Source: Phycisphaerales bacterium
GTDB lineage: Bacteria > Planctomycetota > Phycisphaerae > Phycisphaerales > UBA1924
Assembly (NCBI GenBank): GCA_020850415.1
Contig: JADZER010000022.1
Location: 1 to 63,492, forward strand
Direction: 5' to 3'
Length of the DNA: 63,492 nucleotides
Part shown: positions 45,701 to 54,997 of the stretch, in pieces
How positions within the stretch are numbered: the stretch's first letter is position 1
How the letters are laid out: the number at the start of each line of letters is the position of its first letter
Notes under the pieces: model-generated
What the model was told of the DNA's origin: nothing
Seen by the model: the letters and a program-made list of their open reading frames with translations, nothing else
Databases searched by the model: none
Translations under genes and position numbers: made by a program

Positions 45701-46597
45701 TCAGCCGCCGGAGAAGGGCTCGCGCAGCGGCACCGTCGGCTCCCACTCGAGCCAGTCGGACTCGGGCTTGTCGGCGAGATCGAAGACATGGCCGTTGCCG
45801 ACGCGAGCGCCGGGCTTCGTGGGCGTGGCCAGGCCGATGCCGCCGGTGATGACCGACTCGAGCGAGTCGGTGCGGACATCCAGGCCTCCGAACCAGCGCC
45901 AGTCGGCCGTGATGCCGGAGGTGTTGAAGAAGCAGGTGTTCTCGCGGACGAGCTGGGCGTAGGGCGGGTCGACCGCGATGGCGATCTCGACCGCTGTCGC
46001 GTCGTCCGCAAGCTGGGATTGGAGCACCCGACCGATCTGGATGTCGCGGTAGGTGACGGGCGAGCCGGGGTCGAGCGAGCCGCGTCGGGCGGCGCGGAGG
46101 GTGAGGAGCAGCGACCCGTCGGTCGGGTCGGGCAGCGGGGGGGCGTCGTCGAGGCCGGTGAAGGCGGCCACGCGGGCGGCGGTGTGGGCGCCGGGCTCGA
46201 CGGCGATCGTGCGCGGTCCCAGGATCGCCTCCAGGCCCGAGACGCCCCGGAGGCTGACCTCGGGGCGGACGACCCAGAACCTCGAGCCCTCGACGGCGAT
46301 ATTCGCGGCCGAGCGCGCCAGGGAGACCTCCACGATCACCGACTGGGCGTCGGAGGCCAGCCGAACGCCCCGGACCTCGCCGACATGGACGCCCTTGCAC
46401 GAGACCGGGTCACCCTCGCGCAGGCCCGAGCCCTCGGTGAACCGGATGCTGATCGCCAGCGGCCTGTCACGCGAGGCCTGGACGCCCAGCACGCCGAGCA
46501 CCGCGAGTACGCCCAGCGGCACGAGCCACGCCCACGACCACCGGCGGGCGGGGGCGATGCGGGCTTCGGGGGGCGTGGGCTCGGTCGTGTCGTGCAT
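45701..46597 (-). CDS. MCE (MlaD/PqiB-type) domain protein
   Basis: A 298-residue inner-membrane-anchored protein. One N-terminal helix (WLVPLGVLAVLGVLGV) precedes two MCE domains. The first opens ISIRFTEGSGLREGDPVSCKGVHVGEVRGV and the second LLLTLRAARRGSLDPGSPVTYRDIQIGRVLQS. Proteins of this type form hexameric lipid-conducting rings or tubes between membranes; two domains make it closer to PqiB than MlaD. It begins 50 nt after scpA, so it may be co-transcribed. No PqiA-type permease is in the window. Confidence 0.82.
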   Translation of the reverse strand: MHDTTEPTPPEARIAPARRWSWAWLVPLGVLAVLGVLGVQASRDRPLAISIRFTEGSGLREGDPVSCKGVHVGEVRGVRLASDAQSVIVEVSLARSAANIAVEGSRFWVVRPEVSLRGVSGLEAILGPRTIAVEPGAHTAARVAAFTGLDDAPPLPDPTDGSLLLTLRAARRGSLDPGSPVTYRDIQIGRVLQSQLADDATAVEIAIAVDPPYAQLVRENTCFFNTSGITADWRWFGGLDVRTDSLESVITGGIGLATPTKPGARVGNGHVFDLADKPESDWLEWEPTVPLREPFSGG

Positions 46598-46647
46598 GCG
46601 GCACCCCGGTGGAGGCGGTCGCGCGGGCCGGGCCCGGCCGCCCGTGC

Positions 46648-47478
46648 TTATTCCGCGTCCGGCTCCGCGGGTTCCGCCGGCGGCGGCCCGGGCTCCTCCT
46701 CGCGGAGGCCGAGCACGATCTCGCCGGTCGCGTCGTCTTGGCGCACGCGCACACGCCGGTTGCGGACCAGCTCGAGCAGCGCGAGGAACAGGCCCAGCAC
46801 CTCGGAGCGCTTGCGCCCGAGGAAGAGCCGGCGGAGCGCGATCTGCTCGTGGCCCGCGGCGGCCTCGCGCCGGAGGCTGTCGAGCATGTCCTCCGCGTAG
46901 AGCTCGATGGGCGTCTCGTCGGTGAGGACCTCGTGCTCGCCGAGGCGGTCGAAGTGGATCGTCTCACAGATCCGGCCGAACGCCTCGACCAGATCCACGA
47001 TGGACAGGTCCTCGATGTCCAGCTCGCGCCCCTCGTTGAGGATCGCCCGCATCTGGTCGGCGTCGACGCCGGAGCGGGCGGCGGGGTACCGCTTGCTCCA
47101 GTCGTCCAGACGGTGCTCGAGCGCGCCGGCCGCGTCGCGGAAGCGCTTGTACTCGAGGAGCTGGCCGACCAGTTCCTTGAGCGGGTCGGGCTCGTCGGTG
47201 TCCGACGCGGGCCGGCCGGCGTCCTCGCGCCCGGTGAGCGAGGCGGCGCCGACGACGCGGGACTTGATCTCGGTCAGCGTCGCGGCCATGAGGAGGAACT
47301 CGCCGGCCTTGTCGATGTCAACGCGATCGATCCCCTCCAGATACCCCATGTACTGGTCGGTGATCTCGGCGATGGGGATGTCGGTGATCTCGACCTCGGC
47401 CCGGCGGATGAGGTAGTAGAGCAGGTCGATGGGGCCCTCGAAGGCCTCGAGCCTGACTTTGTACTCCGTCGCGCGCAT
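46648..47478 (-). CDS. scpA: segregation and condensation protein A
   Basis: The kleisin subunit that bridges SMC heads in the bacterial condensin. The 276 residues start with the ScpA signature YKVRLEAFEGPIDLLYYLIRRAEVEITDIPIAEIT and end in a winged-helix region (RRLFLGRKRSEVLGLFLALLELVRNRRVRVRQ) that contacts the SMC head, plus an acidic tail. The ATG at 47478 has GGGAGGA upstream. scpB and smc are not adjacent. Confidence 0.92.
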   Translation of the reverse strand: MRATEYKVRLEAFEGPIDLLYYLIRRAEVEITDIPIAEITDQYMGYLEGIDRVDIDKAGEFLLMAATLTEIKSRVVGAASLTGREDAGRPASDTDEPDPLKELVGQLLEYKRFRDAAGALEHRLDDWSKRYPAARSGVDADQMRAILNEGRELDIEDLSIVDLVEAFGRICETIHFDRLGEHEVLTDETPIELYAEDMLDSLRREAAAGHEQIALRRLFLGRKRSEVLGLFLALLELVRNRRVRVRQDDATGEIVLGLREEEPGPPPAEPAEPDAE

Positions 47479-47528
47479 CCGATCCTCCCGGGGCTCGGCG
47501 AGTATACACGGGCGGGGATCTCGCGAGG

Positions 47529-48242
47529 CTAGCGGAGTTCGACCGACCAGTAGGCCTCGTCGAGGAACGCCCGCCAGGACCGGTACTTCTCGCTGCCCAG
47601 CTTGAGCGTGATGAGCGGGTTGCGCTTGGGCTTGACGGGCCGGCGGACGAGCTTCACGCGGGCCTGCTCGGGGGTGCGCCCGCCCTTGCGGGCGTTGCAG
47701 GGGACGCAGGCGCAGACGAGGTTCTCCCAGGTGTCGCCGCCGCCCTGGGTGCGGGGGACGACATGGTCGAGGGTCAGATCGCTGGTCGGGAAGTGCTGGC
47801 CGCAGTACTGGCACTGGTTGCGGTCCCGCGCGAACAGGTTGCGCCGGTTGAGCTTGACGCGCTGGGCGGGCAGTCGGTCGTACCCGAAGAGCCGGATGAT
47901 GCGCGGCACGGCGAGCTCGTAGCGGACGGTGCGGACCCAGTCGTGCTCATCGTGCTCGAGCCGGGCGCGCAGCGCCGACAGCTCCGTCCAGGTGGCGAAG
48001 TCGTAATTGAGGTACTGGCCGTTCTCGACATGGATGATCTCGGCCATGCCGCGGCAGAGCATGGCGAACGCCCGCCGGGCCGAGACCACGCGGACGGCGA
48101 CATAGAGCCGGTTGAGGACGAGGACGCGGGCGTCGAGCCCTTCGTTCAGGACACACGCCTCGCCGGCGGCGCGAGCGACCACGCCCCCTGGGCCGGGCTC
48201 CTGGCCCGCATCGGGGCTCTGGTTGTCCTGGCCACCGGGCAT
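47529..48242 (-). CDS. HNH endonuclease family protein
   Basis: A 237-residue protein. The HNH module is [48 protein letters not shown], written here by position: it spans about residues 135-180 with two CxxC zinc knuckles, the DHVVP general base His and the closing Asn. The N-terminal half ([23 protein letters not shown]) is the domain seen in many stand-alone genomic HNH proteins. The ATG at 48242 has GGGGAG 8 nt upstream. It lies just upstream of scpA. Physiological role unknown. Confidence 0.85.
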   Translation of the reverse strand: MPGGQDNQSPDAGQEPGPGGVVARAAGEACVLNEGLDARVLVLNRLYVAVRVVSARRAFAMLCRGMAEIIHVENGQYLNYDFATWTELSALRARLEHDEHDWVRTVRYELAVPRIIRLFGYDRLPAQRVKLNRRNLFARDRNQCQYCGQHFPTSDLTLDHVVPRTQGGGDTWENLVCACVPCNARKGGRTPEQARVKLVRRPVKPKRNPLITLKLGSEKYRSWRAFLDEAYWSVELR

Positions 48243-48481
48243 CTGCGACACTCCCCTGCGGGGTCCGCGACCCCGGCACGCACGCGGGACACTCCGGGCC
48301 CCGCCGGGGCTCCCGGACCGGGCAACCTCTGCGCCCGGATGCATGATTCATATCGGCGCGCGACCCCCCGGGCAAGACCCAGACCGCAAGCGAACCCAGT
48401 TATCACACACTTGCTCGGCGTCGATCGGGCCTGGGCGGCAGGGCGTGGCCGGCACTCGCGATGGGCAAGCGCGGCCCCGCG

Positions 48482-48883
48482 CTAGCGACGGGGAGCGCCC
48501 GCGAAGCTCAACTCCAGGTACCGGGCGACATAGTCAACGATCGACTGGGCCTCGGGGATCTCGGGGTTGTTGGTGTAGCCCATGGGCTCGAACCGCATCC
48601 CCTTGAACCGGACGACGGCTTCCTCGATCGAGAGGCCATACTGCATGGCGATGCTGAACGCCCTGCAGAATGCTTGGCACATCCCCGAGAGGGCGGAGCC
48701 CTCCTTGGCGATCTTGATGAAGATCTCACCAGGGGTGCCGTCGGGGTAGAGGCCGATGGTCAGATAACCCTCGTGGCGATCGATGCAGAACTTGTGGGTG
48801 ATCGACTGCCGGGTCGGGGGCAGGGTCTGGCGGTTGGCGATCATCCTTGATGCGTCCTGTGGGTCCGGGATGTCGTGCGTCAT
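48482..48883 (-). CDS. TSCPD-domain protein (class II ribonucleotide reductase C-terminal homologue)
   Basis: A 133-residue protein like the C-terminal domain of adenosylcobalamin-dependent ribonucleotide reductase NrdJ: ITHKF, HEGYLTIGLYPDGTPGEIFIKIAKEG, then RFEPMGYTNNPEIPEAQSIVDYVARYL. The usual Cys-rich tail is absent. Free-standing copies occur where the enzyme is split (NrdJb-type) or as paralogues of unknown role. No nrdJ body gene is in the window. ATG at 48883; no Shine-Dalgarno, with TACGCT 8 nt upstream. Confidence 0.83.
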   Translation of the reverse strand: MTHDIPDPQDASRMIANRQTLPPTRQSITHKFCIDRHEGYLTIGLYPDGTPGEIFIKIAKEGSALSGMCQAFCRAFSIAMQYGLSIEEAVVRFKGMRFEPMGYTNNPEIPEAQSIVDYVARYLELSFAGAPRR

Positions 48884-48891
48884 GCGGGCGG

Positions 48892-48897
48892 AGCGTA
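48892..48897 (-). promoter_or_regulatory. candidate -10 box of the TSCPD gene
   Basis: TACGCT on the minus strand ends 8 nt before the ATG at 48883. The following CCGCCC is shared with the acyltransferase start region. Confidence 0.35.
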
Positions 48898-49055
48898 TGC
48901 CCGGGGGCCCGCCGCGGGCCGTTCAGGATATCGGACATCGGTCCCGATACTGGCCAGAATGAGGGGGTGGGCCTGTTCCCGGCCTGCCGTTTGGGGTTCC
49001 GGCTTGCTCGGCGCGGGTTTGCGGCCGATACTCTTGGGCCCGCCGAACGCGACCC

Positions 49056-49415
49056 ATGAGCCAGAACCCCAGAGAAACACCGGCTTCGACAACCCCCCGG
49101 GCGCTCCCCTGGAGCACCCGGGCGGTCATCCTGCTGGCGTTTGCGATTCAGCTCGGCTCGATGTCGGAGCGGGTCGGGCAGGGTGCGCCGCGGGCGGGCG
49201 AGTGCCTGCGCCTGTGCGACGGCCAGCTTCTGACCCTCTGGCTCGACGACACCCCGGCCCAAGCCTCGCTGGTGCGGGCCGGTGAGGGCTGGACGGTCGA
49301 GCCGGACCTTCAGGGATGCCCGGCCGGGGCGGACGCGGCTCCCGCGCCGCGCCATGTGGGGCTGGCGCAGGTTTCGTCGGCCATCCTGCCCATGCCGCCG
49401 CCGGCGGGCTGCTGA
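49056..49415 (+). CDS. small exported-looking protein upstream of secA
   Basis: A 119-residue protein with a polar N terminus, one hydrophobic helix (TRAVILLAFAIQLGS, about residues 22-36) and a Cys-containing central part. It ends in MPPPAGC, with a three-proline run four residues before the stop. It lies 168 nt upstream of secA with a hairpin between them. Small exported proteins ahead of sec genes (SecM, VemP, MifM) can be arrest peptides that sense export; this has the same position but no sequence likeness. Start ATG 49056 has no clear ribosome site. Function unproven. Confidence 0.55.
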   Translation: MSQNPRETPASTTPRALPWSTRAVILLAFAIQLGSMSERVGQGAPRAGECLRLCDGQLLTLWLDDTPAQASLVRAGEGWTVEPDLQGCPAGADAAPAPRHVGLAQVSSAILPMPPPAGC

Positions 49416-49487
49416 GCCCTCCCCGTGCCGGGCGAGCCTTTGCCCGGGCGGGGTCCCTCCCTCGCGTCTATTCGCGCGAGCTGCCCG

Positions 49488-49512
49488 GCGGGGGTGACGA
49501 GTTCACCCCCGC
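49488..49512 (+). promoter_or_regulatory. hairpin between the small ORF and secA
   Basis: A perfect 10-bp stem (GCGGGGGTGA / TCACCCCCGC) with loop CGAGT lies 72 nt after the small ORF and 71 nt before secA. No U tract follows, so it may be an attenuator, a processing site or a weak terminator. Confidence 0.5.
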
Positions 49513-49583
49513 GCGCGGGCCCCGTTCCCGACTCCAGATCAGCACCACACGGGCCCCGGCCCGACACACGCACAGGGTGACTC

Positions 49584-52500
49584 ATGGCCAGTTCAAGCGG
49601 CATCCCCGTCATCGGTCCCATTCTCAACAAGATCATCGGCACGCGCAACGAGCGGTTCGTCAAGCGGTATACCTCGCGGGCGGACGCGATCGGCCAGATG
49701 GAGCCGGATATCCGTCGGCTCACGGACGCGCAGCTCCGCGCGAAGTTCGTCGAGCTCCGTGGGCGCCACGACAAGGGAACGCGGACCGACGAGCTGCTGG
49801 TCGAGGCGTTCGCCGTCGCCCGCGAGGCGATGGACCGCTCGGTCGGCATCCGGAACATCCTGGACCCCGCGGCGGGGTTCGATCCCGACCGGCTCCCCGA
49901 GGGTGCCCGCCGGCTCTACGACCGGGTGAGGGCGGAGGCCGACGCGATGCCGCTGCTCCTGCCGCGGACGATGCTGGCGCCGACCGGTCAGACGCCCGAC
50001 GGCGTTCCGGACGAGAAGAACGAGTTTCTGGGCTGCACGGAGGCGGTTGCCGGGTGGCAGCGTGTGGAGATCCCCAACGAGCTGTACGAGGCGGTGCGGG
50101 CGCTGTACCCCGAGAGCCGCCCGCCGTTCCGGGCCCGGCCGTTCGAGGTGCAGCTGATCGGCGCGATGGTGCTCTCGGGGGGCAAGATCGCGGAGATGAA
50201 GACCGGCGAGGGCAAGACGATCGTGGCGCCGCTGGCGACCTACCTGGCGTGCATCGAGCGTCAGCAGGTGCATGTGGTGACGGTGAACGACTACCTGGTG
50301 CAGCGCGACCGCGACTGGACCTTCCCGTTCTTCCGGGCGCTGGGGCTGACGGTGGGGGCGATCCACCCGGCGCACCAGCAGCCCGAAGAGCTGAAGCGGT
50401 GGATGTACCGGTGCAATGTGGTGTACGGCACGACGAGCGAGTTCGGGTTCGACTACCTCCGCGACAACATGAAGCGGTCGGTCGAGCAGCAGGTGCAGCG
50501 GAAGCGTCAGTTCGCGATCGTGGACGAGGTGGACTCGATCCTGATCGACGAGGCCCGCACGCCGCTGATCATCTCGGGGCCGGCGCACGACGACCAGCCG
50601 CGGTACGACCTGGCCGACCGTCTGGCGCGGCACCTCGCCGAGAAGCAGAAGCCTTGGCAGGAGCGGGACGACCGTGTGGAGCAGTGCAAGCAGCGGATCA
50701 AGGGCCTGGAGGGCGACATCCGGCAGGTCCGCGACAAGGGCCAGGTGCCCGAGCTGCAGAAGCAGCTCGAGGCGGCGAAGGGCGAGCTGCCGCAGATGGA
50801 GTCCGACCGCGACAAGCACACGCAGTACTACGAGCTCCGGATGGACCGCAAGCAGTGCCACCTGACGCACGAGGGCGTGAGCGAGGCGCAGCGCAGCGCG
50901 GGGATCGGGTCGTTCTATGTCGACCAGAACATGGATGTGCCCCACCTGCTGGAGCAGGCGTTGCGGGCCCACGCGGTGTACCAGCTCGACCGCGACTATG
51001 TGATCATGGATGTGGACGACCGCATGTCGGGCCGGCGCGAGCCGACGATCGTGATCGTCGACACCTTCACCGGACGGCCGATGATCGGGCGCCAGTGGTC
51101 CGACGGCCTGCACCAGGCGATCGAGGCCAAGGAGGGCGTCCCGATCAAGCAGGAGACGCAGACGATCGCGACGGTCACCATCCAGAACTTCTACAAGATG
51201 TACAAGCGTCTGGCGGGCATGACCGGCACCGCGGACACCGAGGCGCAGGAGTTCCACGACATCTACAAGCTCGATGTCGTCAGCATCCCGACCAACAAGC
51301 GGGTTATCCGCAGCGATTTCGACGACCTGATGTTCCTCCGCGCCAAGGACAAGTGGGAGGCGATCGTCGACGAGATCAAGGCCTTCCACGATGTCGGGCG
51401 CCCGATCCTGGTGGGCACCACCAGCGTCGAGAAGAGCGAGATGCTCGCCCAGATGCTCGGGCGCAAGCACCAGATCAAGCACGAGGTGCTCAACGCAAAG
51501 CAGCACGAGCGTGAGGCCCACATCGTCCAGGGCGCCGGCCACCTGGGGGCCGTGATGATCGCGACCAACATGGCCGGGCGCGGCACGGACATCAAGCTCG
51601 GCGGGATCGGACGCGAGTCGCTGCTCGACCACTGGCTCCGGCGCGGGATCGCCTCGCGGGGCCTCACCGTCGAGGCGGGCGACGCGGAGCTGCGGGAGAA
51701 CATCTACCGCAAGATCGCCCCGGGGATCCTGGATATCCAGAAGCGGGAGGCCGAGTCGATGGACTTCGCCGAGCTCGAGCTCCGGCTGCTCCGCCACTGG
51801 GCGAAGACCAGCACCTGGGCCCCCTCGGGCAAGGTCGACACCATGGACGCCGAGAGCCTGCGCGAAGAGCTCGACCGCGGCGGGCGCTGCCTGCTCCACC
51901 GCATCCGCTGGTTCGAGAATATCGAGGACATGGGCGGCCTGCATGTCATCGGCACCGAGCGGCACGAGAGCCGGCGCATCGACAACCAGCTCCGCGGCCG
52001 GTGCGGGCGCCAGGGTGACAAAGGCTCCAGCCGCTTCTTCGTCAGCCTCGACGACGACCTGATGAAGATGTTCGCCGGCGAGACCACCATGAAAGTGCTC
52101 AGCCGCCTGGGCATGAAGGAGGGCGACGCGATCGAGCACCCGATGCTCTCCAAGAGCGTCGAGCGGGCCCAGCGGAAGGTCGAGGAACGCAACTTCCAGA
52201 TCCGCAAGAACATCCTTGAGTACGACGAGGTGATGGAGCACCAGCGCCAGAAGTTCTACGGCCTGCGCCAGCGGGTGCTCGAGGGGCGCGAGGTCCGGGG
52301 GCTCATCTTCGACTACATCTCCGACGCGATCGACGACGCGTGCGGGCTGTACCTGGACGCGGAGTACCCCGCCGAGTGCGTTGCCGAGTACGCGCGCGAG
52401 CGGTTCGATTTCTCCGTGCCCCCGGAACGCCTGCGCGGCAAGGACGCCAACGAGATGGACATGGCCGTCCGCAAGATCGCCTACGAGGAGGCGAGGCACA

Positions 52501-53627
52501 TGATCGATGTCACGCTCGGCGAGTACATCCCGATCGAGGGCTCGGAGATCTCCGTTGACTTCGACTCGGCCGGCCTGGTGAGCTGGGCCAAGAGCCGGTT
52601 CGGGGTCGATCTCGACGCCGGCGAGATCCGCGAGGGCGGCGTCGCGGAGCGCAACGCCGTGTTCAACATGCTCTGCGAGGCGGCGCAGCGGCGCATCGAC
52701 TCGACCGAGCTGCCCAAGATCCCGACCTTCACCGACAGGCACTACGGGCCCGGCAAGCTGGTGGAGTGGTGCAAGAGCAAGTTCGGCATCGAGGTGACGG
52801 TCGAGGACATCGTCGGCGCGATGGAGGACGAGGACCGCACCCCCCAGGAGGAGATCATCAGGCGCGCCGACGAGCTCTACACCAAGCGGGAGATCGAGTA
52901 CCCCGTCGAGTTCATCATGCAGCTCACGATGAGCCAGGCGCGGCAGAACCCCCAGCACGCCATGGCGCAGCTCGCCAACTGGGCCAATCGCCGCCACGGG
53001 TTCGAGTGGACCGAGGACACGGTCCGCACCACCCCGCCGGCGAAGGTCCGCGACCAGCTCCTCGAGGCCTCCAAGGCGTTCGTGGGGGAGAATGTCATCG
53101 AGCGGGAGGTCCAGGAGGCGCTGGTCTGCGCGGACGATGAGTCCCTCGACAGGCACCTCACCGAGCGGTTCGGGGTCGGGCTGCCCGACGCGATGCGGTT
53201 CCTCGAGCCCGACGAGCGCCCGGACGCGATCCGCGCCCGCGTCGAGAACCTCCTCCGCGCCGAGCTGCTCTACCTCGAGCGGTCGATCCTGCTCGAGACC
53301 CTCGACACCACCTGGAAGGACCACCTCTACGCGATGGACCAGCTCCGCGACTCGATCGGGTTCCGCAGCTTCAGCCAGCAGGACCCCAGGATCGAGTACA
53401 AGCGGGAGGGCTCCCGCCTGTTCGGCCAGATGGACCAGAGCGTCCGCGACAAGGTCACCGACTTCATCTTCAAGGCCAGGATCAACCCCGCCCCGGTCGC
53501 GCCCGGCGGGCCCGCGCCCCGCGGCATGCCGCCACAGCCGCCCCCCAGGACGCCCGCCCCGGCCGGGGGCAGCCTTAGCGGCGGGCTGGGCGGCGCAGGC
53601 AATATCGTGGGTCCGGGCATCGGCTAG
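49584..53627 (+). CDS. secA: preprotein translocase ATPase SecA, long form
   Basis: ATPase driving export through SecYEG. At 1347 residues it is about 450 longer than E. coli SecA. Walker A MKTGEGKT (205-212), VDEVDSILIDEARTPLIIS (from about 313), GTERHESRRIDNQLRGRCGRQGD (from about 790) and the late DHLYAMDQLRDSIG (about 1247) are intact. Extra length lies partly in a coiled insert (about 355-430) and mainly in the helical region at 930-1240. That region holds four related segments (near 997, 1058, 1129, 1190). The tail is Pro/Gly-rich and lacks the usual C-terminal zinc motif. Confidence 0.94.
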   Translation: MASSSGIPVIGPILNKIIGTRNERFVKRYTSRADAIGQMEPDIRRLTDAQLRAKFVELRGRHDKGTRTDELLVEAFAVAREAMDRSVGIRNILDPAAGFDPDRLPEGARRLYDRVRAEADAMPLLLPRTMLAPTGQTPDGVPDEKNEFLGCTEAVAGWQRVEIPNELYEAVRALYPESRPPFRARPFEVQLIGAMVLSGGKIAEMKTGEGKTIVAPLATYLACIERQQVHVVTVNDYLVQRDRDWTFPFFRALGLTVGAIHPAHQQPEELKRWMYRCNVVYGTTSEFGFDYLRDNMKRSVEQQVQRKRQFAIVDEVDSILIDEARTPLIISGPAHDDQPRYDLADRLARHLAEKQKPWQERDDRVEQCKQRIKGLEGDIRQVRDKGQVPELQKQLEAAKGELPQMESDRDKHTQYYELRMDRKQCHLTHEGVSEAQRSAGIGSFYVDQNMDVPHLLEQALRAHAVYQLDRDYVIMDVDDRMSGRREPTIVIVDTFTGRPMIGRQWSDGLHQAIEAKEGVPIKQETQTIATVTIQNFYKMYKRLAGMTGTADTEAQEFHDIYKLDVVSIPTNKRVIRSDFDDLMFLRAKDKWEAIVDEIKAFHDVGRPILVGTTSVEKSEMLAQMLGRKHQIKHEVLNAKQHEREAHIVQGAGHLGAVMIATNMAGRGTDIKLGGIGRESLLDHWLRRGIASRGLTVEAGDAELRENIYRKIAPGILDIQKREAESMDFAELELRLLRHWAKTSTWAPSGKVDTMDAESLREELDRGGRCLLHRIRWFENIEDMGGLHVIGTERHESRRIDNQLRGRCGRQGDKGSSRFFVSLDDDLMKMFAGETTMKVLSRLGMKEGDAIEHPMLSKSVERAQRKVEERNFQIRKNILEYDEVMEHQRQKFYGLRQRVLEGREVRGLIFDYISDAIDDACGLYLDAEYPAECVAEYARERFDFSVPPERLRGKDANEMDMAVRKIAYEEARHMIDVTLGEYIPIEGSEISVDFDSAGLVSWAKSRFGVDLDAGEIREGGVAERNAVFNMLCEAAQRRIDSTELPKIPTFTDRHYGPGKLVEWCKSKFGIEVTVEDIVGAMEDEDRTPQEEIIRRADELYTKREIEYPVEFIMQLTMSQARQNPQHAMAQLANWANRRHGFEWTEDTVRTTPPAKVRDQLLEASKAFVGENVIEREVQEALVCADDESLDRHLTERFGVGLPDAMRFLEPDERPDAIRARVENLLRAELLYLERSILLETLDTTWKDHLYAMDQLRDSIGFRSFSQQDPRIEYKREGSRLFGQMDQSVRDKVTDFIFKARINPAPVAPGGPAPRGMPPQPPPRTPAPAGGSLSGGLGGAGNIVGPGIG

Positions 53628-53771
53628 CCGGTACACTCTGGAGGCAGATGCCCAGACGGTCCTGATTCCCGGCCCCCGGGGGATCAGGATCCGGTCACCG
53701 GGCGTATCGGACTGCGGCACGGGGTTCGGGTATCGTGCGGACATGGGGAGCCAGCGACGGAGAGCCTGACC

Positions 53772-54626
53772 ATGAGATCAACACGCGCGACCAGCCCGAT
53801 CGGCCACCCCCGCGCGGGGGCGCCGGGCTTCACGCTCATCGAACTGCTCATCGTCATCGGGATCATCGCCCTGCTCATCGCCATGGCCGTCGTGGTGGGG
53901 GCAAAGGTGGTCGAGGGCGGGAAGGCAAGGTCGACCCAGGACATCCTCCGCACGCTCGATGAGTCCCTCGGGGCGTGGTCGTTCAACGCCGATACGCCGC
54001 TGCCGTCCGAACTGCGGTCGATCGACACGGCCGGGCGCGAGTATGTCTACCCGATCATCGACGCGACCCTTGAGGGGAGCGACGCCCCGGTCGAGTTCTC
54101 TACGGCGCCCTGGCCCAGCGCGATCTTCTACACCGCGCTGGTAATGCAGGACGCGTCAATCCTGCCCATGCTCCAGGGCATCGACAGCACTTTCGCCGGG
54201 CCATCCCAGGGACCGCCCGCGCACCCGAAGTCGGGCAAGGTGGTGAGCTGGGCGCTCCCGGCCCTGGACATGAAGGACGCCTGGGGCCGCCCGCTCCGCA
54301 TCGTGCACCCCGCTTTCCACGGCGGGCACGGGGAGTACTGGGACGCCAAGCGCAAGAACATGGCCCAGCGGGACCTCCTCGAGGGCATCCAGTTCTCGAC
54401 GGGCAAGGGCACCCTGGCCCGGGCGGACTTCCGCCGGTCCTACCGGCCCTTCCAGGATGATCAAAGCCGGAAGCCCGGTGATGTGGGCGACGCCGACGAG
54501 GGCATGTGCATCGGCGGCACGCCCTACTTCTACTCCGCCGGCGAGGACGGCGACCCCGGGACCCGGGGCGACAATGTGTACTCCACGGTGCCGCGGTTCC
54601 CGGTCGAGACGCGGGACTTTGAGTAG
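53772..54626 (+). CDS. prepilin-type pseudopilin-like protein
   Basis: A 284-residue protein with a class III leader, [33 protein letters not shown], giving leader cleavage before Phe, Glu+5 and a membrane helix. The rest is a globular domain with late GGTPYFYSAGEDGDPGTRGDNVYS, similar to the calcium-binding C terminus of GspG-type major pseudopilins. Possible promoters lie at TACACT 53632-53637 and TATCGT near 53730. It follows secA but is probably separately transcribed. Confidence 0.82.
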   Translation: MRSTRATSPIGHPRAGAPGFTLIELLIVIGIIALLIAMAVVVGAKVVEGGKARSTQDILRTLDESLGAWSFNADTPLPSELRSIDTAGREYVYPIIDATLEGSDAPVEFSTAPWPSAIFYTALVMQDASILPMLQGIDSTFAGPSQGPPAHPKSGKVVSWALPALDMKDAWGRPLRIVHPAFHGGHGEYWDAKRKNMAQRDLLEGIQFSTGKGTLARADFRRSYRPFQDDQSRKPGDVGDADEGMCIGGTPYFYSAGEDGDPGTRGDNVYSTVPRFPVETRDFE

Positions 54627-54765
54627 CCGCCCCGGGGGCGGACCGTCGCCGGCCGCCCGGCCCGGCCCGGCCCGATCGGTGCGGCGGGTTTAGTCATTGC
54701 GGTCAGTGCGGCCAGCTGTGACCCGATCACGCCGCGGAGCCCGTGCCCGGCGCTGCGATCAGGGG

Positions 54766-54771
54766 TATAAT
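54766..54771 (+). promoter_or_regulatory. -10 box of the tRNA-Pro gene
   Basis: A perfect TATAAT 57 nt upstream of the mature tRNA. It is a rare AT-rich hexamer in this stretch. No convincing -35 is visible. Confidence 0.55.
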
Positions 54772-54828
54772 CGCCGCCCCCGTCACCGGACCGGGGCGCC
54801 GGCCGCACCGGCGGCAGGCAGGACATCA

Positions 54829-54902
54829 CGGGGTGTAGCGCAGTTTGGTAGCGCGTCTCGTTCGGGACGAGAAGGTCGGAGGTTCAAATCCTCTCACCCC
54901 GA
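54829..54902 (+). tRNA. tRNA-Pro (anticodon CGG)
   Basis: A 74-nt cloverleaf. The acceptor CGGGGTG pairs with CACCCCG. The D arm is AGCGCAGTTTGGTAGCGC. The anticodon stem TCTCG/CGAGA encloses loop TTCGGGA (anticodon CGG), and the T arm has GGTTCAAATCC. The discriminator is A and CCA is not encoded. The 3' half is the likely attachment site for the element that starts right after it. Confidence 0.95.
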
Positions 54903-54976
54903 TTGCCGTAAGGCTCTCTGAAACCGCCACTTGCGGTGACCCGCCGACGGACGGCGGCGCAGACCGGGTCGAAAAC

Positions 54977-54997
54977 AGCGCGGTGTGACACCGCGCT
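54977..54997. promoter_or_regulatory. odd-centred 21-bp palindrome upstream of the integrase gene
   Basis: AGCGCGGTGT and ACACCGCGCT flank a single central G. It lies 75 nt from the tRNA end and 21 nt before the integrase ATG. It could be an operator, an integrase or excisionase arm site, or a transcription block. Confidence 0.55.

Noticed and set aside
49584..53744. Antisense 1383-residue frame over secA
   Set aside because: It is composed of Leu/Val/Asp/Arg shadow sequence mirroring secA codon bias. No start signal or domain is visible.
54627..54641. GC hairpin directly after the pilin-like gene at 54626 as terminator
   Set aside because: The complementary runs are adjacent with almost no loop and no U tract. 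It is probably chance in GC-rich DNA.
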